This document shows, one piece after another, positions 43,602 through 54,244 of a stretch of 64,000 bases of DNA. The stretch covers positions 32,436,804 through 32,500,803 of the forward strand of contig OX235277.1 in NCBI GenBank assembly GCA_944472155.2, read 5' to 3'. Below the pieces are notes generated by a model. It was not told where the DNA came from. It did no database searches and saw only the letters and a program-made list of their open reading frames with translations. Source of the DNA: Trichobilharzia szidati. Lineage: Eukaryota; Platyhelminthes; Trematoda; Strigeidida; Schistosomatidae. The position numbers and the translations under genes were made by a program. The number at the start of each line of letters is the position of its first letter. The first letter of the stretch is position 1.

Positions 43602-46427
43602 CTAATAAGCTGAATAACCGAACCTTAGGTCAAGGCATGTGGGAGAAATTGGGTTGGTTTTATCAAGTTTTAGTTGCGGTACGGTTGCTGGGGCAAATGA
43701 GTTTCCCCAAATTGGGGGTATTGCACTGGGGTCTGTAGTACTAAAGTTAGTTGACCAGACCATATAGGTAAAGTATGGATAAGTAGACCGAAGCTCTTTT
43801 GTTGACAAGAACTCGTTAAGGGGACGCTGGAATTCAGTAGGAGATCGGCAACTACGTACAGTAAGTGGAAGTTCGTTCCATAATGCACTGTACTGTATTT
43901 TGAAGAAACGTGATCGCAGTTTTGTGCGGTACCGGGTTATGGGTAGAGTATTTTCATGATTTCTAAGAGTATATATGGTTAAATTGCTGAAAGCTATTGG
44001 ATTACTGCTTTCGCTGTAGCCGTGTAAAAGGCGAAAGAGGATTGTAAGGTTGAGTTTCAGGCGCCTTAACTAAAGTGGCTGAAGTCCATATATTTTGCAC
44101 CTATCCACGTAAGTCAGTCCTTCATGTTTGTGTAATAGGCGTCGTCTAAAACTTCGCTGAATATTTTCAATACGAACCCTGTTATACCCATTCATGAAAC
44201 CGAAGACAGTTGTGCAGTATTCACTTACTGGACGAAACATGACTTTGTATAAAAGGACTTTAGCCTCAGTTGTGTACATTTTTCGATGTAACAAGCCTGT
44301 GAGTCTTCGGCATTTAGAAACGAGTGCTTTTGCGTGCTGACTGAATGTTAAGTTCTGTGAGTAGGTAACTCCCAGGTCTTTTATGGAATTGAGGGTTTCG
44401 AGAGAGGAGTCACCTAGGTGTAACCTGAAATACTGGTGGGAGTTTTTGAAATATAGGGCACCACATTTATCAGAATTGAATGGCAGTTGCCAATCAGTGC
44501 TCCAGTTATGTAACCTATCCAGACCACCTTGAATATGTGTGAATCCCTCGTGCAGTGTAGAATGGGGGAAGCTGTATACAATCTTTAAGTCGTCAGCAAC
44601 GAGGTATGGGGTATCATGTTTGATTACGTTGCAGATGTCGTTAATGTAGATTACGAAAATCAGTGGACCTAGTACACTTCCCTAAATCACTCCACTTCGT
44701 ATAGGTCTGGGTGACGAGTAATTATTTTCAAATTTTACAACTTGGGAAAGTTCTTCAAAGAAGTAATTGAGCCAGGATAACAAGGGGTCCTGAAACCCGT
44801 AAGACTTTAGCCTTAGAATTAGTCTCTTGTGTGGGATTTTGTCAAAGGCTTTTTTGAAGTCAAAGAAGAGAGTTGTGACAAGCAAACTATGACCACGCTT
44901 AGCAGTATCATCAATCAAAGTAGTCAAGTAGGCAGGTGGAGCATGATCGACTTTTCAAAAAGCTGTGCTGTGCTGGAGTAAACACTTTGTGGAGGTATGA
45001 AGCAATATCTTACTCTATAACTTTTTCCATAACCCTGGAAACTACTGACGTGATATTGGTCGGTCGGTAGTTTTCGATATTAGAAGTTGGTCCTAGTTTG
45101 TGCCTAGTGGTTATAAACGACAGCTTCCAGCACTCTGGGTAACTGCCATTATTTAAGGACAGAATGAAAAACTTTAGAAGGATTATGGGTGTGTCCTCAC
45201 CATCTCTTTTCAACAAGATAGATGGAATTCCATCAGGTCCAGCTTTATATGATGTCAGGAGGGATGCTATAGCGGAAGTCTTTTGTTGGGTAAATGTTAT
45301 ATTACCCGAAAAGTGATATGGTATTATCGGAACACCAAGACTACCTACTGTTTCTTCATTAGTAAAGTAGCTAGTAAAGTGGGAGCTAAATAACTCGCAT
45401 ATATCCTGTGGGTCTTCGTATAGTTTTTCTCCATCTAGTAATAAGTTAGGGATACTTATTCTGTTGTTGTTAATTCGTGACTTAATTAGTTTCACCAATG
45501 CCTCTGTATTATCGGGCCGTGAAAAAAGGATGCGTTCTAGTTTGATGGACTCAGATAACTGATTAGATTTGTATGAATCATAAGTTTGCTTGAGTATAAT
45601 GAGTGATGAGAAGTCACTACATCTGCAGAATTACCTAGCATGCTTACGCAGTCGGTTTCGAATCTTTACGGAGATGAAGTCAGGCTGTTTAGGCCTCGTT
45701 TTCACAAGTCATGAGCAAATCCTAGGTTTTCATTGAGTAATTTGTTTGTCTCTATATTCGAAGCGCATGTCAAGTATGGCTCCCAGTCTAGGGTGCGTAG
45801 GTAAGGTTTCAGGTCATCCCACTGAGCATGTCTGTAATCCCTGAGAAATACTTTGTTGGCGCTTATTGTCGAACTCATGCTAGTTCAAATATTAAATGTA
45901 CCAAATACTACTCTGTGGTTGCTACCAGGAAACTCTTTACCTACTCGAAGGGTAGTGGGGATGATACCATTGGTGAAAACTAAATCTAAAATCTTAGATA
46001 GCTTGGTAGGATGCTGTACGTGTTGTTGCCAGTCTTTTGTTTCTATTATGTTAAAAAATTCATTATACCGTTTTGGTGAGGAAAGTGGTTGCCGGACTAC
46101 TTCAGGCATATTAAAGTCCCCACATATAATTTTAGCCGTGTGAGGTAGTGAAGTGGCGTAAGCGAAAGTGCTAGCAAGCTTCATACCACCTTCAACAGTT
46201 GAGCATGGGGGATGATAGGTGCAACTTGTAAGATAGGAACTGAAGTGAGACAACCTTAGAGTAGCCCACACTGAGTCGTTATCTGTAATGATCTCTGGGT
46301 AGAAGCGCTGTGTGGCCTTAATATCAGACCTGATATACATGGCACATCCCCCTCCTCTGCCATGGTTTTTGTCACCTCTGAATAGAAATGGGTTGCAAAT
46401 TAAAGATAGTGTCGTGAAGTCAAACAT
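43602..46427 (-). pseudogene. CR1-like ORF2 (copy 4): endonuclease, RT, C-terminal domain
   Basis: The endonuclease part (46427-45885) includes GGGCAMYIRSD, TCTYHPP, AKIICGDFNMPEV, ILDLVF and GSNHRVV (Asn replaces the catalytic Asp of SDH). The RT (45498-44682) has YKAGPDGIPSILLK, NYRPTNITSVVSRVMEKVIE, LFFDFKKAFDKIPHKR and, past a TAG at 44682-44684, VLGPLIFVIYIND and LVADDLKIVY (catalytic Asp pair intact). The thumb/C terminus (44294-43602) has LLYKVMFRPVSEYC, IENIQRSFRRRLL and STKELRSTYPYFTYMVW. Several frameshifts and stops; a dead copy. Confidence 0.85.
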
Positions 46428-46744
46428 TTTGTTGAGTTAGGAGTGAGCATTGATGAGACAGAATGAGAGAGAGAGAGAGTTAGGAATGACGGAGAAATCG
46501 CATAAATCTTCGAAAAATTTGTTCTCAAGTTTTATAGAGTTTGGAGTAGGTTGTTTGATGGGTGCCAGCTGAGATGGTGGCAACTTACTAGCAGTGCTGG
46601 AAAAGTGCACTACACCAGTATCAGCAGAGAGAGATGCTACCGTTTGTTACCTTGGCGGGTGTGAGGTGTTCATAATACCGTGACTTAAATGCATCGCCCT
46701 CCCTACTGCAGATAAGTGACCTGACAGCATGTGTGCTGTGTGCG

Positions 46745-47803
46745 TCAATATTGAGGCTGAAATTTCTTGTTGGCTGCGAAAATTTGGATTGGACGAAGGG
46801 AAGGTAGGTATTTCTTGTGGATAGTATGCCAGAGCGAAGTTATGTGTATCGCAGTTATGACTGATATTTTGTGTTTGTTATTTTTGTAAATATTAGTCCA
46901 TCGATGATCTCGGAATGTGTGGATTCGGTGGTTTTCGGGGATGTGGTGAGTTAGAAGGCCACCTTCAGGAAACAAGCCTAACCCACTTGTTCCTTGTAGT
47001 AGAGATACCCGGATCACATTTTCGTCTATATTAGCCATAGATAGGAGAGTTATGTGGGGGTAGGTGGATGTCTGCCGGTAGGGTTTCGACTTATTTTTAG
47101 GGTGCCCAGAGAGATGGCTTCTGTTGTGTCTATCGGATGAAGATTTGTTCGGTGTTGGATAAATCGGCGGGTTACCTTTCTTTTCATTGACGCCATATTT
47201 ATGGCAGTATGAAGACTTATTCAGCTTTTCTGGGTTAATGGTAGGATTGGAGTTACTTAAGTTAGGGTTATTTGGTTTGCTGCTGAGACACCTGTCAGTG
47301 ACGGGTTTGAGTACAGGTATTCTGGATGGTAGAGTTACGTTACTTTGTTTTGCATGCACACTAGTCTGAGTGCTACTCGGAGACGTTATATTTAATGGTA
47401 CATGCTCGAGCTTAGCCTTTTGCGTAACACTGGTAGTGGTATTAGCAGCTGATGGTGATGATGTGTCTAGCGAGCATAACTCCAGAGATTCATCTAAGTC
47501 TATGACCATAGTTGCTTCACTGTTGGGTTTACTAGGAGAAGCTCTATTATTTAAGGGTATTTCATTTTCATGCGTGTCTGGAGCATTAGGTTTACTTAAA
47601 TGTAACGCGAGAGAGTCTTTTCTAGGACGTTCTGCAGTTAGGTAAGTATTTGCGACGCTTGATACACTTGCACGGCTACTTCTTTGACATAGCGTTAGGT
47701 CATAGGCAAGTTTAACGTTACCATAAGGTGTAGATGAACTAATCAGCTTGTTAGACGACTGGAATTTCCTAGCATCATTAGGAGTACTGAATTTAAACAG
47801 CAC
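46745..47803 (-). pseudogene. CR1-like ORF1 (copy 4), C-terminal part
   Basis: 352 codons. The first residues (LFKFSTPNDARKF, then LAYDLTLCQRSS) match the end of the conserved ORF1 domain in the other CR1 copies (compare FQFETPAEARKF at 20.2 kb). A long Ser/Thr/Pro/Asn-rich tail follows with YCHKYGVNEKKGN and HLSGHPKNKSKP. The N-terminal two thirds of ORF1 are missing. Confidence 0.75.
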
Positions 47804-47834
47804 AGGAAAAGTTTACTTTCCTGAGTCGGATTAG

Positions 47835-48760
47835 GTGGTTGCATTTGCAACTGCTTTACCTCACGTAAACCATTCCTGTATGCTGACGATGTCAAAGTCG
47901 TTTACTCCAGCTACAGTCATGAATTAAGCGATATGGTAAATAAAATACATCTTGAACTAAGTGGTCTCGCAACATGGTGTGCTGAATCCTGTCTAAAGTT
48001 TAACATTGACAAATGCCGCTGGATCTGTATCGGCAACAGTAACCTTGACCTAACTCTCGAAATAAATGGGCGTAAACTAGCCAAGCTCAACTCAGTCGTG
48101 GATCTCTAGTAACTTAACGTTTTCCGAACAAACTGATTATGCCAGAGGTAAAACACGAAGGCTCCTAGGATGCATAACTCGCAGTTTCTTTTGTTGTGAA
48201 ACCAGGGTTTTATTATACAAACTATGTGTCCGGCCTATTTTAGAATACTGCCCGTTTATTCTTAGCGGACTGCGACAGAATGACAATCTTAAAGTAGAGG
48301 GAGTGCAACGGCAATTTACCTCAAGAACTCTTGGCTTAGAATGTAGGCTCGAATACTCTGAGCATTGCGACAGACTGAAAATAGAACCACTCCGGAAAAG
48401 AGGTCTTAAGCTAAACCTTATTTTCTACAAACTAAATAATCTTCTCTTGCATTCCTCCAGACCAACAACTAAATCTACCGCTGTCATCAGTTACAATCCT
48501 AGAAATCATGACAACCTAGCTGCTATAAAACATTGTCAGACTTGCATGCGGTACATCTTCCTAAATAAGTTTTCAGTCATTTGGAATAGACTGCCAGCTA
48601 ATGTGAGCGATGCAAACACACTCCCAGTGTTCATCTCCTTAGTCATCAAACTGCTCAAAGATGACAATGCACTCCTGTGTCTGATTCTCTCACCCTCTTT
48701 TTCACCCTGCATAGATATCTTAAGTTCATTAAACGCGTAGATTAGAACAAACTACAATTA
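47835..48760 (+). pseudogene. CR1-like LINE copy 5, 3' part (RT palm to C terminus)
   Basis: RKPFLYADDVKVVYSSYS (47865-47920) carries an intact YADD. KFNIDKCRWICIG follows, then stops around 48105 and further frame changes, then VQRQFTSRTLGLECR, LKLNLIFYKLNNLL and FSVIWNRLPANVS to a stop at about 48740. Only the 3' end is present, as expected for a 5'-truncated insertion. It points away from copy 4, joining it head to head at 47815-47835. Confidence 0.8.
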
Positions 48761-48901
48761 TAAATTTTAATATTATTGGAAGTACATGATAAACATTTCT
48801 ACACACGACAATAATATTAATTCACACATAATATAAAAGTTAGTATAACGGGACTAATTAGTTAGTGTACCAAAATAACCATAGATTATGAAATTATATC
48901 C

Positions 48902-49213
48902 GTAAAATCTCAGCGAAATTGAAATGATTAATTCCAACATCACGTTCGGCAATCTGGTCCGAACTTCTTCAGGGAAATTAATCGAAATTAACATAACATA
49001 GGTTTATATATAAAAGGAACAACTCTTGTTTTTAAACCTTGTTCAATCATGAGCCATGCAACAGGCATCAACATGTATAATAAATAAATAAAATTGTATG
49101 TTTATATGTAAACCTCTGTTATGTTAATTTCGATTAATTTCCCTGAAGAAGTTCAGACCAGATTGCCGAAGGAAACGTTGGAATTAATCATTTCAATTTC
49201 GCTGAGATTTTAC
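48902..49213. mobile_element. Foldback/MITE-like element with ~112-bp inverted arms
   Basis: The left arm (48902-49014) begins GTAAAATCTCAGCGAAATTG, and its reverse complement forms the right arm (49100-49213); only a handful of mismatches and a small indel are seen. The spacer of about 85 bp contains AT-rich repeats (AATAAATAAATAAA). No coding capacity. The arms contain CCCTGAAGAAGTTC and GGCAATCTGGTC. No flanking duplication could be fixed. Family unknown. Confidence 0.85.
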
Positions 49214-49935
49214 AAATGTAATTTTACAAATATCTGCTTCTCACTAAGCGCTCAATTATTTTGCAACTATCCGGGCAAATCTCCATCACAGTTCATATGA
49301 ATAACCATAGTTACTAAACAGAATATATATTTATTAATCACTTCTTGAGGACTCCACTTGCTTTCTTTTGTAGTGTTGTTGTTTATCTTCTTTTTTCCCT
49401 CATCAATTTAGCTTCCGTATGACTTTTTGAGTAAGAATGTGGATATTTGACCATTTACAATGACAAATGATCTGCAAACATTATTGGTCCTATATCTTAC
49501 ACGTGCCTTGTGAACTACGCATTACCTTCCCCCACGACGCAACCTGGATTACAGCTGTGAAATATACCTTTATACCAATGAAAAAGTACTGATTATTGAT
49601 ACTTCACGATTGTAATTTGTAATAAAACTGATTGTGTCTGTCAAAATAGCTTGCATTTCTTGAAAACACCCGTTTATAAGAAAATATAAACTATAATTAT
49701 TACTAGTCAACGTTGAGAACAATTCACTTGTGATGTTACGATGAACATGCTGACAAGACTATACAAGTGTATCACTTATATTAAATTATAATTAAATATG
49801 CTCACTAATCATATATGTAATTCATCGTATTGATGACGCCTGTAAACTGGCGTCCCGCATGTACAAAAATGTACAAAATTTTCCAGTGAATTCTACTCAT
49901 ATTACTAACTTGACTCTCATTCATTTTTCATTGAA
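49214..49935. other. No gene recognised
   Basis: AT-rich DNA between the foldback element and R1 copy 3, without recognisable features. Confidence 0.4.
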
Positions 49936-50855
49936 TCCTTCAGGAAATGCCAGAAACAGAAAATGCATTAACACTGCATGACTGCAGAGCCACGGAGGCA
50001 ACTTCTCATGGTTTCAAAAGCCTGTCCGATGTCCGCGATGAGTTATGAGATGTAGTCCAAGTGACAGAGAGTATCTATCCGTAATGATATGAAGATGACA
50101 AGTCAAAAGTTTGTGATAAGTAAAAAAGTAAATTGACGTCCTTTGGCGGAGTGACTGAAGTGTTCGCAATCAGAAACTCTTTGACGCTTATAAATGTTTG
50201 CATGAAATGCACGCCATTTTCACGTGTAGACTGCTTCACGGAAACGAAACCAAGAGCCATTCATGCGTTACTCATGAAGTTTTGTTTGACATTTCCCATA
50301 ACCATGTAAGGTGCATTGACAGAGAGAATGAAGGGAGGCTTGAAGTCAAGATGCGCTTACACGTTTGGGTCTGCGATAAGAATCTTAATTTCCTTAAATG
50401 CTTCCAGAGCAAAGGTTGGTGTCCCACACTTGGCTTTCAGAAGATTTGTCCGTGACGTTAGAATTTGCCTGCATTGAAGAATAAGATGACGAGAGTAGAT
50501 GACCATATTCAGAAGTGTGCGCAAACACCCCGCGTGTATTGTAAGGACGATTATATAGGGTATGCCTTTTGGAAGTGGCTCCATCTGCTCTACCTTGCTG
50601 GCATTTGCGCGGTTTAGTTGATTCGGGTTGGAGCTTGTTTACATTGTCTTGTCCAGGCAGATGCAGCTGACGTGATCTTGGTGTTTATTCGGCTATTATT
50701 GGGCGAATTTATGAAGGAATTGTTGCATGAAATTCTTTCTAAGTATGAACACATAATTTGCGTAGCGGGACGCTCAAATGTGTGGTTCATGCGGCGACTA
50801 TTTGCTATGCCGACTTACCAAATGCCGCACTTACTAAATACTTCTCCACTTTATA
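49936..50855 (-). repeat. Dispersed repeat R1, copy 3
   Basis: Reverse complement of 2858-3782, so nearly identical that three predicted peptides of 61, 85 and 75 residues are unchanged. An RTE fragment interrupts it at 50856; after this the match to R1 (AAGCTTAG..GT.CTCT.CCT) persists weakly to about 51100, then is lost. It begins sharply at TCCTTCAGG (49936). Confidence 0.85.
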
Positions 50856-51060
50856 TTATTATTATTATCATTATTATTATTATTGTATCCTTTAATTCCT
50901 ACAGGAACATAGGGCTTCAGCCGTGCGTCTCCATTGCGTTCGGTTCTCTGCTAGAGTCTTCACCTGGCTCCATGTCTGCCCACACGTTTTCATCTCCTCT
51001 TCACATGACCTCCTCCAGGTCACCCTTGGACGACCAACTCGCCGCTTCCCTTTCGGGTTG
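50856..51060 (-). mobile_element. 5'-truncated RTE (SR2-like) LINE fragment in R1, TSD CACTTTATA
   Basis: The minus strand matches 664-860 of this window (C-terminal end of the RTE protein plus tail). Its 3' tail is (ATA/ATT)n at 50856-50885. The direct repeat CACTTTATA at 50847-50855 and 51061-51069 flanks it, a clean target-primed insertion into R1. Confidence 0.9.
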
Positions 51061-51224
51061 CACTTTATAAGCTTAGTAGTACTCTTCCTAATGCCATATC
51101 AGTTTGTTTATTGGATATATCACACAGTGAAACAGTATAATTTACTGGATGACGTTTCGAACAAAGTTTATTGTTCAAAATAATATCAATTTTAATCGCA
51201 CGACCTTGTAACATGAGTTTACGC

Positions 51225-51996
51225 AAGGATTTCGGCATTATTTCCCTTCCTGGCCATAGGTATTGTGATAAAAACACCAATTAAGGTTTTTTGGTGAACG
51301 TGGCTTGGATTTAGATCGACCACGTGACTTTCGCCGTTAAGGGGAACTCGGACGACGATAGGAAGTATTACAGGATATATTTGACCTAAGTGGCTGCTGG
51401 GCAGAGTTGCATAACTCTATCACTGCAATGTCCCCACTCGAAGTCTGTTTGGTAACTGAGCGTATTTTGGTGACTGGTCGTTTTGTTATTTCTAGAATTT
51501 TATCCGCAGAAATAGCTAAGTTTTCTAAAATAACACCTTGAAGTGTCACCAGCACAGCCTGTACTTACTGTGGCAGTTTGGATAAGAACAGTCCTCTGAG
51601 AATCCCTTCATCAAACTGACGTTGGCCAATAACTTCCCTCATTCTTTTTAGCATGCTCATAGCTGACTGGTCACCTAACTCCGCATTGTGAAATGATCCG
51701 TCACGACGCTCTAGATCCGTGAAGTCGTTTCTCTCTAGAGAGGTCACTTTAAGCAACTCATACGAGTTACTTGCCTGTGGGCTGGACATATACACGGTCA
51801 CGCATTTTCTTAATTCCCGTGGCAGAGCGTGGACAACTGCAAAAAACCGTGAACGTTGGTCAATTAACCCATGTTCACTGAAATCAGACTGGGCTATCTG
51901 AAACTGTGACTCCATATTATCTGGCCGAAATGGCACGAGCTGAATAGTTTTGGTAGTCGGTCGAGTACAGATGACTTTAGGAGTATGATCACTCAT
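51225..51996 (-). pseudogene. gag: Gypsy-2 gag, degenerate
   Basis: ATG at 51996 (MSDHTPKVICTR). A capsid-like body contains AQSDFSEHGLIDQRSRFFAVVHALP and MLKRMREVIGQRQFDEGILRGLFLSKLPQ, related in layout to Gypsy-1 gag. A stop follows at 51565, then the frame shifts to a basic region and a broken WCFYHNTYG...CRNPC nucleocapsid motif near 51275-51230. Pol does not follow; R1 copy 3 begins instead. Confidence 0.8.
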
Positions 51997-52097
51997 GACG
52001 GAATATCTGTAGTTTAAAAATAGTACAAGAACAAATAAAAAATGGAACGAACTCACTGGATTTGTCTGTTTATTTGCCAAAGATGAAGTTCGCGGTA

Positions 52098-52107
52098 GGG
52101 CTCACCA
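52098..52107 (-). other. Gypsy-2 primer-binding site
   Basis: TGGTGAGCCC on the minus strand, immediately after the LTR end and before gag, identical to the sites of Gypsy-1 and LTR-A. Confidence 0.75.
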
Positions 52108-52518
52108 GTTTAGAGGCTGACGGTATTGACGTTCACAAACAGTACGAAGTATACTAAAGCAAGATCTAATACCCATAACTTCTATGGTATTCGTTCCGCG
52201 TAGACCGAAGGCAGAACAAAACACAAGAATTGATCGTCCAAGTTACGAGATACATTTCAGGACCAAATCGGAGTGTGAGCTGATCGCTTAACTAGCTGGG
52301 AATCGTGCACGAACGCACGAACGTAACACGATGGCGTGGATGCTTGACCGTAAGCCTTCAGACAAACAAATCGACTGAAACAGTGAGGGCCAGCATCCGG
52401 TGTTGAATTCGTGCTTCTGCACTTTTGTGTGGTATTTTGATTGTTAGAAGTCAGTGGAATCCATTGATATAAGCAAAAATTAATGTTCATATTTGAGCGA
52501 AAATTTCGTTGTTCTACA
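52108..52518 (-). mobile_element. Gypsy-2 LTR
   Basis: The minus strand starts near TGTAGAACAACG (52518) and ends GTCAGCCTCTAAAC next to the primer site. Homologous to the solo copy at 59637-59977 along most of its length: CTGGCCCTC.CTGTTT, CAAGCATCC, ATCTCGTA.CTTGGACGA, TAGATCTTGC. The outer end is approximate. Confidence 0.75.
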
Positions 52519-53094
52519 AAGACCTGCAACATTTGTTATTTTCTTCAAAAATTTTATGTGAGTTAAATGAACACCACAACATGTTCTAGTACTTTGTTGG
52601 ATTTGAATTACTTAAACATCGTCGTGATTAGGTACGTAAGGGCATCTGTGGTGTGCGTCATTTTGTTCTATTATTGTGTTTGCTGAAATTGTGCTATGAA
52701 TGCCAACAGCTGCCGAACCGATTAAGACAATAGCTTTTCATTAAACAGGCTAAATATAACTGTGTGATTTCGTGAAAATTCAAAATATACACTTAACTTT
52801 TGAAATTTCCGTCTTATATAATCCATCACATTGCGCAAATATCAGTATTAAGCGACATTTCCTGATAAAAAGCAGCAAATGTAACACAGTTCAAGTACAT
52901 TATGCCGCCGACATTAAATGCGTCAGGAAAGTTTCTTAGTGCAAAGTTTCACTTAAAAAGCATATAAAAATATGACCTGTCAATAGACCAGCATAGCAAC
53001 TTTTTGTTAATCTGCGATTACCAGGGATATGAAATGAAGTCACTCATGTTGGAGCGGGGAAGTTTTGAATCACCTACACCTTTTCAGTTAAACA
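52519..53094. other. No gene recognised
   Basis: AT-rich DNA between the Gypsy-2 LTR and the Gypsy pol relic. It may be heavily decayed Gypsy sequence, but no motif supports this. Confidence 0.4.
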
Positions 53095-54205
53095 GCGGAT
53101 ACCATATTTATCGGTCATGTGTCCAAGGAAATCCAGTATTGCACACCACTCTGGCACTCGGCTAGATTGAATGTTACCAAATGTATCGAATGTTGATGGA
53201 AAACTTGTTGCAAATAATCGCAGTGGGTTTCTTCATCTTGACTAGCTATCATAGGTTCGACATTTACGCAAAAGTGAAGTCTAGTCCGCTAGAGGTATCA
53301 TAAATGAAGTGTCTGCTCAGCGTTGTGTAAGGATGTAAGGAAACTCGATAGAGCCTAGTGATTTAATGACTGCTATCTTCCAAAAATCATCAGGGTTTAC
53401 GGGAATCTGATGATAAGCACGTTTTAGACAAACCTTCTCGATCACGTTTGAGCCTTTCAAAGATGATGTGAAGTCCCGTATGTGTGGGGCTGGGTAACGT
53501 TAGCCGCCCATTTGGTCGTTTAGCTCTCGGTAATCACCACAGGGTCCCTAGTCCACGCATCACATGTAGAGGTGAACATTATGGAGGGTTGGATTGACTG
53601 ATTACCCCCGTTGCGACGGCATGTTCAAACTCACCCTTAACGGCTTGAAGTTTCTCTGGATGTAACCAAGATGATTCAGCAAACACAGGTGGCTAATTGT
53701 CCTGATATGATGAATGACGTTGAATGCCTTATAAGGATAACCAGTACTGTCTCAAAATCTTGACAAATGATTGGATATTAGTCCAGTAATGACCCGAATT
53801 TCAGGGGGTTGAATACATTTGGGTGGTGGAAGGACTGTGTATAACAATACTAGAAACTGGGAATCACGTGGCGGATTCAATTAACTTATACTTGGCGGCA
53901 TCTGCCAGTAAATGATGGCTCTATGACTGATCCATATCAATAATGCTATGAAAACCCAGCGACGAATTTGGATGTCAGAGTCTCACAACCTCCTACAATT
54001 CGTCGAGATCAGCGAACCATTGGCTATCCACGGTCGTTCTTCTGTCTTTGGTGTAATTACGCCAACTTCTGACCCGGTAATATCCAGAAAATATGTCCCA
54101 GTTACATCGCGTGACAAAGAAGAGGAGACAAGGGAGTGGTTCGCCAGCGACTTAAGTCGTTATCGCTTGCCGATGTCAGCTACCTCTGCTAACCCTATCA
54201 AGGGT
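53095..54205 (-). pseudogene. pol: Gypsy pol relic (protease to mid RT)
   Basis: Reading leftward, a protease-like stretch FVTRDVTGTYFLDITGSEVGVITP (DTG became DITG) at about 54115-54045 is colinear with Gypsy-1 pol. RT remnants follow: HPEKLQAVKGEFEHAVATGVISQSNPP near 53650, LHVMRG, DYRELN-like, KTCLSSDSR-like, and ILDFLGHMTDKYGIRCL near 53120. Dense frameshifts. The RNase H and integrase parts are absent. Its relation to the Gypsy-2 LTR and gag just downstream is uncertain. Confidence 0.78.
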
Positions 54206-54244
54206 TAATTATTAAGTAGTGCAAAAATAACCTGGACCACCTGA

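Larger units (their letters stand above)
43405..47815 (-). mobile_element. CR1-like LINE copy 4, minus strand, 5' truncated
   Basis: ORF1 from about 47803, endonuclease, RT and C terminus follow leftwards to about 43600, then 3' UTR up to the Gypsy-1 LTR. Sequence differs clearly from families A/B/C and CR1-I. The ORF1 start is missing because another LINE (47835-48740, opposite strand) joins there. Confidence 0.8.
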
